Source: Porticoccaceae bacterium (GTDB lineage Bacteria > Pseudomonadota > Gammaproteobacteria > Pseudomonadales > Porticoccaceae). Taken from it: a stretch of 64,000 bases of DNA. Below, piece by piece: positions 8,866 to 17,254 of this stretch. The notes under the pieces were generated by a model. That model had not been told where the DNA came from. It saw nothing but the letters and a program-made list of their open reading frames with translations, and did no database searches. Location: NCBI GenBank assembly GCA_029242085.1, contig JAQWUP010000065.1, forward strand, positions 87,010-151,009. The letters are read 5' to 3'. A program made the translations under genes and the position numbers. The stretch's first letter is position 1. The number at the start of each line of letters is the position of its first letter.

Positions 8866-9762
8866 ATGTCAGCCTTGAGTAACATCGGGCGCTTCGCCCC
8901 CTCCCCTACAGGGCCGTTACACTTTGGTTCTCTGGTCAGTGCTCTGGCGAGCTATCTAGATATTAAAAAGCGCCGCGGCCAATGGTTAGTGCGAGTTGAA
9001 GATATTGATCCGCCCAGAGAAGTGCCGGGGGCCAGCGCGACTATTTTGCAGCAACTCGACGCCCATGGGCTGCACTGGGATGGGGATGTTCTCTATCAGA
9101 GTGAGCGCTTACCCGACTATCTGGCCGCCCTGGAACAGCTTGCACACAAGGACCTGACCTATTACTGCACCTGCAATCGCCAGCGCATGCAGACCCTGGG
9201 CGGTATCTATGACGGTCACTGCCGCGACTTGCAGCTAGCCGACAAAGACAGCGCCATACGCCTCAATGTGGGTGACACTGACAGGGGTCATCAACAGTTT
9301 ACCGATCTTATTATGGGAGACTACCAGCAGTCTTTGCGCACTGAGGTGGGCGATTTTGCCTTGCGCCGACGGGATGGGTTGTTTTCCTATCAATTAGCCG
9401 TGGTGGTCGATGACCATTATCAGGGTATCACCCATATTGTGCGCGGCTCGGATTTACTCGACTCAACACCCAGACAACTCTATCTGCAACAATGTCTGGG
9501 TTACCAGCGACCTGAGTATATGCATCTGCCGGTGGCACTCAACACCGATGGGCAAAAGCTCAGCAAGCAGAATCATGCTGCGGCACTGGCCCCCGGCAAC
9601 GAAGCTCATAATCTTTACACCGCGCTAGTATGGTTACAGCAACAACCGCCAGCCGAGCTAGCCTATCTTTCCGTCAGTGAGATACTGGGCTGGGGTATTA
9701 CTAACTGGGCAATATCAAAAATCCCCAGTACCATGGGTATGAGTGCACCGGACAGGTTTTGA
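8866..9762 (+). CDS. gluQ: Glutamyl-Q tRNA(Asp) synthetase
   Basis: GluQ is a truncated glutamyl-tRNA synthetase that attaches glutamate to queuosine in the tRNA-Asp anticodon. It lacks the anticodon-binding domain of GltX; 298 residues is the usual size. The class I HIGH motif reads HFGS in RFAPSPTGPLHFGS, and KMSK reads KLSKQN. A zinc site is formed by C-T-C and a later Y..HC (YCTCNRQ, GIYDGHC). The ATG at 8866 is preferred over the in-frame TTG at 8860. Confidence 0.92.
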   Translation: MSALSNIGRFAPSPTGPLHFGSLVSALASYLDIKKRRGQWLVRVEDIDPPREVPGASATILQQLDAHGLHWDGDVLYQSERLPDYLAALEQLAHKDLTYYCTCNRQRMQTLGGIYDGHCRDLQLADKDSAIRLNVGDTDRGHQQFTDLIMGDYQQSLRTEVGDFALRRRDGLFSYQLAVVVDDHYQGITHIVRGSDLLDSTPRQLYLQQCLGYQRPEYMHLPVALNTDGQKLSKQNHAAALAPGNEAHNLYTALVWLQQQPPAELAYLSVSEILGWGITNWAISKIPSTMGMSAPDRF

Positions 9763-9860
9763 TGCAATCCTGAGATAGGCCTCTAAGGGGTTTGCTTTGC
9801 GCCTCCGGCTTGCATAACATCGACAGCCTATTTACGACTGATGAACCAATAACCCCAGCT

Positions 9861-10037
9861 ATGCTTAATTATCGCCTTGTCGCCACTCTTTTACTGCTTT
9901 GCACCGTGGTTTTTCCACTGGCAACCCAGTGGGCCCTAGAGTCAGATGGCAGCTGGTTCAGACCTTTCGTGGTTTGGGCCATGGTGGTGTTTGCATCTTA
10001 CATTGTGCAGCGCGGCAGGAAGTTCGATGAATCTTGA
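9861..10037 (+). CDS. cbrX: CbrX-like small membrane protein
   Basis: From the ATG at 9861 it encodes 58 residues with two hydrophobic segments (MLNYRLVATLLLLCTVVFPL and FVVWAMVVFASYIV) and a basic tail. It ends inside the start of the CbrA gene (ATGAATCTTGA), so translation is coupled. A short open frame of this kind, called cbrX, precedes cbrA in Pseudomonas and is translationally coupled to it. The assignment rests on position, size and coupling; the biochemical role is unknown. Confidence 0.65.
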   Translation: MLNYRLVATLLLLCTVVFPLATQWALESDGSWFRPFVVWAMVVFASYIVQRGRKFDES

Positions 10038-12891
10038 GATAGCCCTATCAACGCTATGTATGCTGGTTCTGGCAGTCCTAATCACGCGATTTCTAGCTCA
10101 GCGCGGCAGCGCAGACAATCATCTGGTTTTGGTGCTGGCATTATTTTCCGGTACTGGCGCGCTAATGGCTATGGGTTCGATCGAGATGGCCGGACGTTAT
10201 GGCTACAGTGTTATTTTGGCGCTGATTGGCTTTACCCTTATTTTTGTTTTCTCACCCTTGATATTCCTGCCAATTCGCAGACTCAGCCAGATTATCCGCT
10301 TCTCCACACCCGTAGATTTCTTGACCTTTAGATACCGTGGCAAAGGTGTTGCCGCAGTCGCCTGTGTCAGTTTAATTGTGATCGCTATTCCATTGATTTT
10401 GGCCCAGCTGTTAGCGCTGGACTCAGTGATTAATTTTCTATTTGGCCAGTCCCTCTACTACCTGCCACTGCTCGCTATCGCAATTATTTTTCTCAACCGT
10501 CGCTCCATTCAGATAGGTGTGGTTAATCATTTGAGTTGGATTATGGCAGCAGCAGGATTACTGCTGATTCCAGCGCTTGGGCTGGCGGCCTGGACATCTA
10601 TTCAATCGATCTTCGGCAGCATTGGCGAGATGAATACCTGGGTCATCGACAGTGGTCAGCGCTTTGTGGTGCAGCGCATGGATTCATCCTATAGCCTGTT
10701 CACTATTTTTCTGGCCGCAAGTTTTGCTCTGCCAATTAATTTTAGTATTTTGGTCTCTGAAAATATTTCTGACCGCCAGGCAAGCACCACCGCCTGGGCC
10801 TACCCGCTGCTGATTCTACTGGCCTGTATTCCCGTATTCCCGCTGTTGTGGAGCGGTATTGCCGTTCGGTCTTCATCACCGCTGCAAGAATACCTATTCG
10901 CCCTGCCAGCACTGACCGAACATCCTATTATCGCGGGTCTGGGTGCCGCGAGTATTATTCTGTTGGCCGTTGCTCTGATCTGCAGCCTGACCCTTACAGT
11001 GTCCAAAATAACGCTTAATAGCTTTCTATTACCAGGTAAAAATCTAGCCCAGCAAAAGGCCCTCGGTGACTGGATCAATAACCGCCAGATGATTATCGCG
11101 GCGGCCTTACTGATTGCCTGCTTGCTGCTCAGCCTGATCGTCAAGGGGCGCAGTATTACCGACTTTTATCTCGTCGGACTGAGCGGCTTGGCACAGCTGA
11201 CACCGGGAATGCTGGCAGTGATCTATATTCCTAAAGCTAACCGTCTGGGCTTTATAGTCGGCCTTACCGCCGGCATGTTCCTGTGGCTGATGACGCTGGC
11301 GATACCCCTGCTGTTTGGTGACTGGGGGTTGTATCTGCCATGGCTGGACAAGACCCTCAGTTTTGGTATGCAAAACTGGAATATTTGGGCCGTCGAAGCA
11401 CTGCTGCTGAATATAACGCTAAGTACCATTTTTTCTGTCTACGGCAAGATGAATGAAAAAGAAGAATATTATGCCGCTGTGTGCATGGCCGACAATGTCT
11501 ATATCCCGGCACGTACTGAGATCAGCCAAAAGTCGGTGACCGAGCTGCAACAGAGCCTGCGCCTTTCACTCGGCGATGCCGCAGACAGCGAAATAGACCA
11601 GGCACTCGAAGCGACTGGCTGCGACCAGTCTGAAGTTCGCCCCGGGGCACTGCGCAAGATTCGCGATAGCATCAATGCCTCTTTAAATTTGCGCTACGGT
11701 GTCCTTGCCGCCAGTAGAATTATGCAGCAGGCGATGCCGGTTAATCTGATCGCCAATAGAGATCCGGATAATATTTATTTGATTGAGTCGGTGCTCGCCA
11801 TTCATGGGGGTCGCCTGACTGGTATTGCCAGCGAGCTAAACAAGTTGCGTGTTCACCACCGCGAAATTTTAGACAACTTGCCCATAGGTATCATATCCAT
11901 CGATCAAACCGGTGAAGTACTCAAGTGGAATGCGACAATTTCGGATTACACAAGTATCAGCGCCGAAATCGCCACCGGAGGTTCTATCAGTGATCTGCCA
12001 GAACCCTGGTGCAGCGCAATCAATACGTTTATTGACAGTGGTCAGACATATCTCGACAGCCTGCGTCTGGAGCTAGGCGCTGAGGTGCGCTGGTACAGCT
12101 TGCAAAAGTCCGTTGAACAAAATATCGAAGGTGCCAGCACCGAGATTATTCTATTAATCGAAGATCAAACTGAGTCGGTAATCTTGACTCAAAACTCCAT
12201 CGATAATGAAAGATTGGCCTCAGTCGGCAGACTGGCCGCTGGCGTTGCCCATGAAATTGGCAATCCTGTCACTGGTATTGCCTGTCTGGCACAAAATTTA
12301 CAGCATGAAACCGAACCCGATCAGATTGCTGAATCGGCGCAACATATTCTGTCCCAGACCGAGCGTATAGACCGCATCGTTCAGTCATTAATTAATTTCT
12401 CGCGCGGTGATCGAGCGCTGCAGAAGCCGGTGCAGCGAGTCAATCTGTATGATGCTGCCAATGAAGCTATCCAGCTGTTGACCATGAGTACGGCAAAACC
12501 TGAGATCAAATATATCTGTGATATCGACAGTCAATTGCTTATCACCGGTGACTACCACCAACTTATTCAGGTTTTTCTAAACCTGCTCAGCAATGCACGA
12601 GACGCCTCCCCAGTGGATAGCCAGATTATTATCAGTGCAACCATCGAAGTAGAGCAGGTTCGAGTAACGATAAGCGACTATGGCACTGGCATTGCAGAGG
12701 GTATTTCAGGTCGGTTATTTGAACCCTTTGTAACCTCTAAAGAGCCAGGTCAGGGCACCGGACTAGGACTCTGGGTGGTATTTAATCTGGTACAGCAGCT
12801 AGGTGCCGAGATATCAATGTCCAGTCCCGCAGAAAATAGTGACTGTGGCACTACTGTGGCTCTGTGTTTTCCACTATCATCGCGCCCATGA
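10027..12891 (+). CDS. cbrA: CbrA sensor histidine kinase with sodium/solute symporter domain
   Basis: CbrA and CbrB control carbon/nitrogen balance and use of amino acids such as histidine. From ATG 10027 the protein has 954 residues. The N-terminal half (to about 480) has some 13 membrane helices of the SLC5 sodium/solute symporter type. A linker, a PAS-like region near 615-700 (DNLPIGIISIDQTGEVLKWN) and a kinase core follow. The phosphorylated histidine is near residue 742 in VAHEIGNPVTGIACLAQN, a sequence typical of CbrA. The N-box (FLNLLSNARDAS), G1 box (DYGTGI) and G2 box (GTGLGLW) are intact. Its stop overlaps the cbrB start (ATGA). Confidence 0.92.
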   Translation: MNLEIALSTLCMLVLAVLITRFLAQRGSADNHLVLVLALFSGTGALMAMGSIEMAGRYGYSVILALIGFTLIFVFSPLIFLPIRRLSQIIRFSTPVDFLTFRYRGKGVAAVACVSLIVIAIPLILAQLLALDSVINFLFGQSLYYLPLLAIAIIFLNRRSIQIGVVNHLSWIMAAAGLLLIPALGLAAWTSIQSIFGSIGEMNTWVIDSGQRFVVQRMDSSYSLFTIFLAASFALPINFSILVSENISDRQASTTAWAYPLLILLACIPVFPLLWSGIAVRSSSPLQEYLFALPALTEHPIIAGLGAASIILLAVALICSLTLTVSKITLNSFLLPGKNLAQQKALGDWINNRQMIIAAALLIACLLLSLIVKGRSITDFYLVGLSGLAQLTPGMLAVIYIPKANRLGFIVGLTAGMFLWLMTLAIPLLFGDWGLYLPWLDKTLSFGMQNWNIWAVEALLLNITLSTIFSVYGKMNEKEEYYAAVCMADNVYIPARTEISQKSVTELQQSLRLSLGDAADSEIDQALEATGCDQSEVRPGALRKIRDSINASLNLRYGVLAASRIMQQAMPVNLIANRDPDNIYLIESVLAIHGGRLTGIASELNKLRVHHREILDNLPIGIISIDQTGEVLKWNATISDYTSISAEIATGGSISDLPEPWCSAINTFIDSGQTYLDSLRLELGAEVRWYSLQKSVEQNIEGASTEIILLIEDQTESVILTQNSIDNERLASVGRLAAGVAHEIGNPVTGIACLAQNLQHETEPDQIAESAQHILSQTERIDRIVQSLINFSRGDRALQKPVQRVNLYDAANEAIQLLTMSTAKPEIKYICDIDSQLLITGDYHQLIQVFLNLLSNARDASPVDSQIIISATIEVEQVRVTISDYGTGIAEGISGRLFEPFVTSKEPGQGTGLGLWVVFNLVQQLGAEISMSSPAENSDCGTTVALCFPLSSRP

Positions 12892-14171
12892 GCATCCACA
12901 GTAAAAACATCCTGATTGTTGAAGACGAGGAGATTATCCGCTCTTCGCTGCGCAAACTACTGGAGCGGAATAACTACATAGTCAGTGATGCCGTCAGCGT
13001 CAAAGCGGCCCGTGAGTCTTTTAATCTCAATAGCTTTGATTTAATTATTAGCGACCTGCGACTTCCAGGTGGCCCGGGAACAGACCTGATTAACCCGGCC
13101 AATTGTGTGCCTGTGCTGGTGATGACCAGCTATGCCAGCCTAAGGTCGGCAGTTGAAACCATGCGTCAGGGCGCCGCCGACTATATCTCTAAGCCGTTTG
13201 ATCATGATGAGATGCTTGCCGCAGTTAAACGCATCATCAATGAATCCAAGCAAGATATTGATTTAGCCATTGCAGAAAATAAGCTGCTTATGGGCTGTAG
13301 CCCAGAGATTTTAAAGATTTTACGCACCATTGATAAGGCGGCCCCAACCTCAGCGCCGGTGATTATTCAGGGTGAGAGTGGCACCGGTAAACGGATTATT
13401 GCCGAGATTATTCACCGTGCCAGCGCCGCCGCCGAGCAGACGTTTACCGCCATTAACTGCGCCTCTGTGAACGCCGTGCAATTTTCTCAACAGCTGGAAC
13501 AGTTAACCGAGAAAGTCACCGGCACATTGTTTCTAGCCAATATTTGCGAACTACCTGCCGCACTGCAGTCTCAGGCGTTACAGGCCATTCAGCAGCACAG
13601 TGATATGCGCTGTATTGCTTCGACTGTAAAAGACCTGCAGGCACTGAGTCAGAGCGGGAAATTCCGCAAAGACCTGTTTTACAGCCTCAATGTCGTCAGT
13701 ATTCAGGTGCCAGCACTGCGCCATCGCGCCACAGATATTCCTAAATTAGCCGAGTATTTTCTCGATCAGTATTCAGCCGAACTGGGTACTCGCCTCGAAT
13801 TGTCCGCAGATGTGCATCCGGTGCTGGCCGAGCACAGTTGGCCCGGCAATGTGCGTGAGTTACAGAACATGCTCTATCAGGGCGCGATTCTGTCAGAGCC
13901 GGGGCAAGCTATTACTCCGCATATTCTCGGCATGGGCTATATCGACGATCAACGGGAGGAAGAGGCTGACGGCACTCCCAGCCAACCGGCGACCAACAGC
14001 GATGCCCCTACAGGGCTGTCTCTGGAGGACTACTTCACCAGTTTTGTGTTAGAAAATCAGGAAAATATGAGTGAAACTGCGCTCGCGCAAAAGCTTGGCA
14101 TTAGCAGAAAATCCCTCTGGGAGCGGCGCAATAAGCTGGGAATTAGCCGTAAAAAGTCAGATTCAGCCTAA
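12888..14171 (+). CDS. cbrB: CbrB response regulator with degenerate AAA+ domain
   Basis: This NtrC-type regulator, 427 residues from ATG 12888, is partner to CbrA. The receiver domain is intact: acidic pair (VEDEE), phosphorylated aspartate near residue 55 (SDLRLPG), T in MTSYAS and K in SKPFD. The AAA+ domain keeps Walker A (GESGTGKR, about 162-169), an FRKDLFYSLNV arginine region and SWPGNVRELQN. About 20 residues are missing between NCAS and GTLFL, including the GAFTGA loop that contacts sigma-54. Walker B reads GTLFLANI instead of GTLFLDEI. The Fis-type helix-turn-helix (LAQKLGISRKSLWERRNKLG) is well kept. It probably acts without sigma-54, as TyrR does. Confidence 0.88.
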   Translation: MSIHSKNILIVEDEEIIRSSLRKLLERNNYIVSDAVSVKAARESFNLNSFDLIISDLRLPGGPGTDLINPANCVPVLVMTSYASLRSAVETMRQGAADYISKPFDHDEMLAAVKRIINESKQDIDLAIAENKLLMGCSPEILKILRTIDKAAPTSAPVIIQGESGTGKRIIAEIIHRASAAAEQTFTAINCASVNAVQFSQQLEQLTEKVTGTLFLANICELPAALQSQALQAIQQHSDMRCIASTVKDLQALSQSGKFRKDLFYSLNVVSIQVPALRHRATDIPKLAEYFLDQYSAELGTRLELSADVHPVLAEHSWPGNVRELQNMLYQGAILSEPGQAITPHILGMGYIDDQREEEADGTPSQPATNSDAPTGLSLEDYFTSFVLENQENMSETALAQKLGISRKSLWERRNKLGISRKKSDSA

Positions 14172-14195
14172 GCTACAAGGTTATTCAGCGATCTT

Positions 14196-14230
14196 TGTTT
14201 CAAAAAGTAACAGTTAGCTGTCTGAGACAG
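14196..14230. promoter_or_regulatory. Inverted repeats upstream of the candidate small RNA
   Basis: Two symmetric elements sit close together. TGTTTC-N5-GTAACA covers 14196-14212. The perfect palindrome CTGTCTGAGACAG covers 14218-14230 and is flanked on both sides by GTTAG/TTAG. They lie about 30 bases upstream of a plausible -35 box. The TGTT..C/GTAACA half-sites resemble the TGTTAC/GTAACA type that I recall for CbrB, although the spacing differs. They may be regulator-binding sites for the RNA promoter; this is inference. Confidence 0.35.
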
Positions 14231-14258
14231 TTAGTCGGAAAATAAACTCAAAAAACGC

Positions 14259-14286
14259 TTGTAGCCAGCGTATTTCTAATTAGAAT
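14259..14286 (+). promoter_or_regulatory. Sigma-70-like promoter in the cbrB-pcnB gap
   Basis: A -35 box TTGTAG (14259-14264) and a -10 box TAGAAT (14281-14286), 5 of 6 matches to consensus, are separated by 16 bases. They predict a start near 14293, just ahead of the A-rich stretch and terminator described next. This would suit a CbrB that no longer works with sigma-54. Confidence 0.4.
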
Positions 14287-14292
14287 GGCTAA

Positions 14293-14434
14293 ACCAAGGC
14301 AAGGTCTTGAGTAATAATAACAATAAAAAATAATTATAATTGGATGGATTGCAAAAGTGTTCTGGGGGTTATAGCTTTAGGGCTCGAACTTTAAGAACCA
14401 TTGAAAGGGATTGTCCTCAGGACAATCCCTTTTT
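14293..14434 (+). ncRNA. Candidate CrcZ-like small RNA
   Basis: The 430-base gap between cbrB and pcnB has no open frame, but it holds a promoter-like sequence, an A-rich stretch and a strong terminator. In Pseudomonas exactly this gap encodes CrcZ, a decoy RNA that titrates Hfq/Crc through AANAANAA (CA) motifs and relieves catabolite repression. Here AATAATAA (14313-14320) and AACAATAA (14319-14326) match that motif, followed by AAAAAATAA. The predicted transcript is about 140 bases, much shorter than CrcZ. Position and motifs support it; no sequence similarity could be tested. Confidence 0.5.
14404..14434 (+). terminator. Intrinsic terminator in the cbrB-pcnB gap
   Basis: The near-perfect stem AAAGGGATTGTCC / GGACAATCCCTTT with a tiny TCA loop is followed by a T run. 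It is a strong Rho-independent terminator and separates cbrB, or the candidate small RNA, from pcnB. Confidence 0.9.
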
Positions 14435-14600
14435 ACTTTTAGGCTTTTGATAAATTTTCGCTAAGGCTCTGGTTAAACTATCGCTGGTGAGCTGCATAAA
14501 CATCCCGCGGCTCCCCTCATTATCACTGCAAACCAACCTCCACTGTTGCCCAATCCTCTGTTAGACTGGCGTCTTTAAATTATCTATCGGCACGCTGTAC

Positions 14601-15953
14601 ATGCTGGAAATCATTAGTAGGTTCTTCGATAAGAGTCAGGCTCAAAGAGATGCTGGCGACCCGGTTATCGTCAGCGCCCAATACCACTCACTATCACCTA
14701 AAATGATCAGCCGTGATGCGCGCCGAGTCGTCGATGTATTGCAGGATGCAGGCTACGAGGCCTACATTGTTGGTGGCGCAGTCCGCGACCTGCTGCTGGG
14801 ACTTAAAGCCAAAGATTTTGATGTGGCCACTAACGCCAAACCCGCCGAGGTAAAGTCGTTATTTAGACGCTCGCGTATTATTGGCCGTCGCTTTCAGATT
14901 GTGCATGTGCAATTTAGCCGTGAGATTATTGAAGTCACGACATTCCGCTCCAATGAAACCAAATCCAACGACAAGAGAAAGAACCACCGTCAACAAACCG
15001 ATAGTGGCATGCTCACCCGCGACAATGTCTTTGGCAGTTTGAATGATGATGCCAGTCGCCGAGATCTGAGCATAAACGCTATGTACTATGATCCGGGCGA
15101 TAACAGCATTCATGATTTTGCCGAGGGTCTGGACGATATAGAAAAACGGGTTATTCGCATTATGGGTGACCCCGCGACCAGATTTCGTGAAGACCCTGTG
15201 CGGATGCTGCGCGTGGTTCGTTTTGCGGCCAAGTTGGGCTTCAATATAGAAAACCGCACTGGCAAACCCATGCATAAGTTGGCGACGGATCTAGAGCATG
15301 TTTCACCGCCAAGATTATTTGATGAAACCCTCAAATTGTTTATGAGTGGACAGGGACTCGCCTCTTTTTGGCTGCTCAATGAGTACGGCCTGTTCGAGCG
15401 TATCGTGCCGCAAATTGGCAATATGATGAAAGACCGCAATAGTCTCACCAGTAAACTGGTTGAGCAGGCATTCACCAATACCGATCTGCGTATTCGCGCC
15501 GAAAAACGTGTTACGCCAGCATTTATCTACGCTGCACTGCTGTGGCCTGCTGTGCAAAAGCTTGCTGCGCATTATCGCGATCGCGGCAATTCACCCTCCT
15601 ATGCTTTGAGCAAAGCCTCAGGCGAGGTGATCGCCCGACAGATATCTATCACCGCAATTCCCCGGCGCTTTACCATGCCAATGCGTGAGATCTGGGATTT
15701 ACAACTGCTACTGCCACGCCGAGGCGGGCATCGCGCCAAGCGGCTTATTGAACATCCGCGCTTTCGAGCGGCCTATGACTTTGTGCTACTGCGAGAGCAG
15801 GCCGGTGAGGAACTGAGCGGCCTCGGCGACTGGTGGACTGCCTATCAGGATGCCAGCGACGAACAGAGAGAGCATATGGCTCGCTCTGTGGGTGATCCCG
15901 GTAAAAATCGCAAGCGACGCAATCGGCGCAAACCTAAACCCGCCGCTGAGTAG
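14601..15953 (+). CDS. pcnB: Poly(A) polymerase I
   Basis: PcnB adds poly(A) tails to RNA 3' ends and promotes decay. The 450 residues have the class II nucleotidyltransferase core: GGAVRDLLLG with catalytic DFD in KAKDFDVAT, then RRIIGRRFQIVHV. The RNA-binding block reads RRDLSINAMYYD and EDPVRMLRVVRFAAK. A basic C-terminal tail (GKNRKRRNRRKPKP) is typical of PcnB and separates it from CCA-adding enzymes. pcnB-folK is a conserved pair; folK starts 7 bases after the pcnB stop. Confidence 0.95.
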   Translation: MLEIISRFFDKSQAQRDAGDPVIVSAQYHSLSPKMISRDARRVVDVLQDAGYEAYIVGGAVRDLLLGLKAKDFDVATNAKPAEVKSLFRRSRIIGRRFQIVHVQFSREIIEVTTFRSNETKSNDKRKNHRQQTDSGMLTRDNVFGSLNDDASRRDLSINAMYYDPGDNSIHDFAEGLDDIEKRVIRIMGDPATRFREDPVRMLRVVRFAAKLGFNIENRTGKPMHKLATDLEHVSPPRLFDETLKLFMSGQGLASFWLLNEYGLFERIVPQIGNMMKDRNSLTSKLVEQAFTNTDLRIRAEKRVTPAFIYAALLWPAVQKLAAHYRDRGNSPSYALSKASGEVIARQISITAIPRRFTMPMREIWDLQLLLPRRGGHRAKRLIEHPRFRAAYDFVLLREQAGEELSGLGDWWTAYQDASDEQREHMARSVGDPGKNRKRRNRRKPKPAAE

Positions 15954-15960
15954 TCAACCA

Positions 15961-16449
15961 ATGGCTGAGGTATATATTGGGCTGGGCAGTAATCTTGAAG
16001 ACCGTGGCGACAGTCCCGAAACCCAGCTGGATCGAGCAATAGAGAGTATTTCCCAACATCCAGCTATCAGTCTGATAGCTGTCTCATCGCGCTACCAAAC
16101 CAAAGCCATAGGGCCTGGAAATCAGCCTGACTATATCAATGCTGCAGCCCGCCTTAGCACCGCATTATCACCGCTGGACCTCCTCGACGCCCTGCAGCAG
16201 ATAGAGCATCAGCAGGGTCGCGTGCGCACCATTCGCTGGGGAGCCAGAACCCTCGATCTGGATATTTTGCTCTACAACAATCAGGTAATCGACAGTGAAC
16301 GACTCAATGTGCCTCACCCAAGAATGCATGAACGCGCATTTGTGCTCGCGCCTCTGCGTGATTTAGACGCCAGTATTGAGCTTCCCAGCGGTGAAAGTAT
16401 CCTCAACCTATTGGCAAACTGCTCGGACCAAGGTATCGTAAAATTATAG
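15961..16449 (+). CDS. folK: 6-hydroxymethyl-7,8-dihydropterin pyrophosphokinase
   Basis: FolK transfers pyrophosphate from ATP to hydroxymethyl-dihydropterin in folate synthesis. The 162-residue protein starts at ATG 15961 (MAEVYIGLGSNLEDR) and contains the HPPK signatures: GLGSN at the front, PDYINAAARL, and WGARTLDLDILLY with the magnesium-binding aspartates. PHPRMHERAFVLAPL completes the active site. Confidence 0.95.
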   Translation: MAEVYIGLGSNLEDRGDSPETQLDRAIESISQHPAISLIAVSSRYQTKAIGPGNQPDYINAAARLSTALSPLDLLDALQQIEHQQGRVRTIRWGARTLDLDILLYNNQVIDSERLNVPHPRMHERAFVLAPLRDLDASIELPSGESILNLLANCSDQGIVKL

Positions 16450-16470
16450 GTTCGGTAACGGTCAACACAA

Positions 16471-17184
16471 GTGGAGAGCAATGTGGAACAGAGTAGTATC
16501 AGTGATTTAACGTTTGATCTATCTGCGTCTACCATTCCTAGTTACATTGCTATAGAAGGCCCAATAGGAATTGGCAAAACCACATTAGCCAAGCGCCTGG
16601 CGCAAACATTTAACTATGAAACACTGCTAGAAGAAGCTGACGAAAACCCTTTCTTAGAACGCTTTTATCAGGACCGCCGTGCCAATGCACTGCCAACTCA
16701 GCTGTATTTCTTGTTTCAGCGCATGCGCAAACTTCAGGACCTGCGCCAGGGCGATATTTTTCAGCAGGTTCGCATATCGGATTTTTTAATCGACAAAGAC
16801 CCGCTATTTGCTCAGGTAACTCTGGATGACGATGAGTATCGTCTCTATCAAAATGTCTACGACAATATTATTACCGACCTACCCAAACCAGATTTGGTTA
16901 TCTATCTGCAGGCCCCGACCGAAACCCTCTATGACCGTGTACAGCGCCGCGGCACAGCAATAGAGAGACCTATTGAGCAGTCCTACCTCCAACAGTTAAA
17001 CGATGCCTATACCCAGTTCTTTTACCATTATGACGATACGCCGTTACTGATCGTTAACACCGCAGAAATTAATCTGGCCGAAGGTGATCTCGATTACAAT
17101 AATCTGGTGAGATACATCCTGCAGACAAAATCTGGCCGCCATTACTACAATCCTCACCCGATAGCTCGAGCGGCTGCGGGTTGA
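16471..17184 (+). CDS. Deoxynucleoside kinase family protein
   Basis: This is a predicted ATP-dependent deoxynucleoside (deoxyguanosine/deoxyadenosine-like) kinase for nucleotide salvage. The 237 residues carry the P-loop EGPIGIGKTTLAKRL near 32-46, an EEADENPFLERFY substrate segment, a DFLIDKDPLFA lid-side motif and the LID arginines (RVQRRGTAIERP). A GTG at 16471 starts the frame; a GTG at 16483 is an alternative. It lies between folK and panB, as in many Gammaproteobacteria. Base specificity cannot be read from sequence. Confidence 0.85.
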   Translation: MESNVEQSSISDLTFDLSASTIPSYIAIEGPIGIGKTTLAKRLAQTFNYETLLEEADENPFLERFYQDRRANALPTQLYFLFQRMRKLQDLRQGDIFQQVRISDFLIDKDPLFAQVTLDDDEYRLYQNVYDNIITDLPKPDLVIYLQAPTETLYDRVQRRGTAIERPIEQSYLQQLNDAYTQFFYHYDDTPLLIVNTAEINLAEGDLDYNNLVRYILQTKSGRHYYNPHPIARAAAG

Positions 17185-17254
17185 TCGCTTGTCATAATCG
17201 GTGAAACCCAGTAACGTGGCCGACTCAGAGACTTATTGAGGCTTAATCTCCACA

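Noticed and set aside
14286..14301. TGGCTAAACCAAGGCA, a GG-N10-GC sequence like a sigma-54 promoter for the candidate small RNA
   Set aside because: It matches only the GG and GC core and lacks the TT before GC. The CbrB in this window has no GAFTGA loop, so a sigma-54 promoter is not expected to be driven by it.
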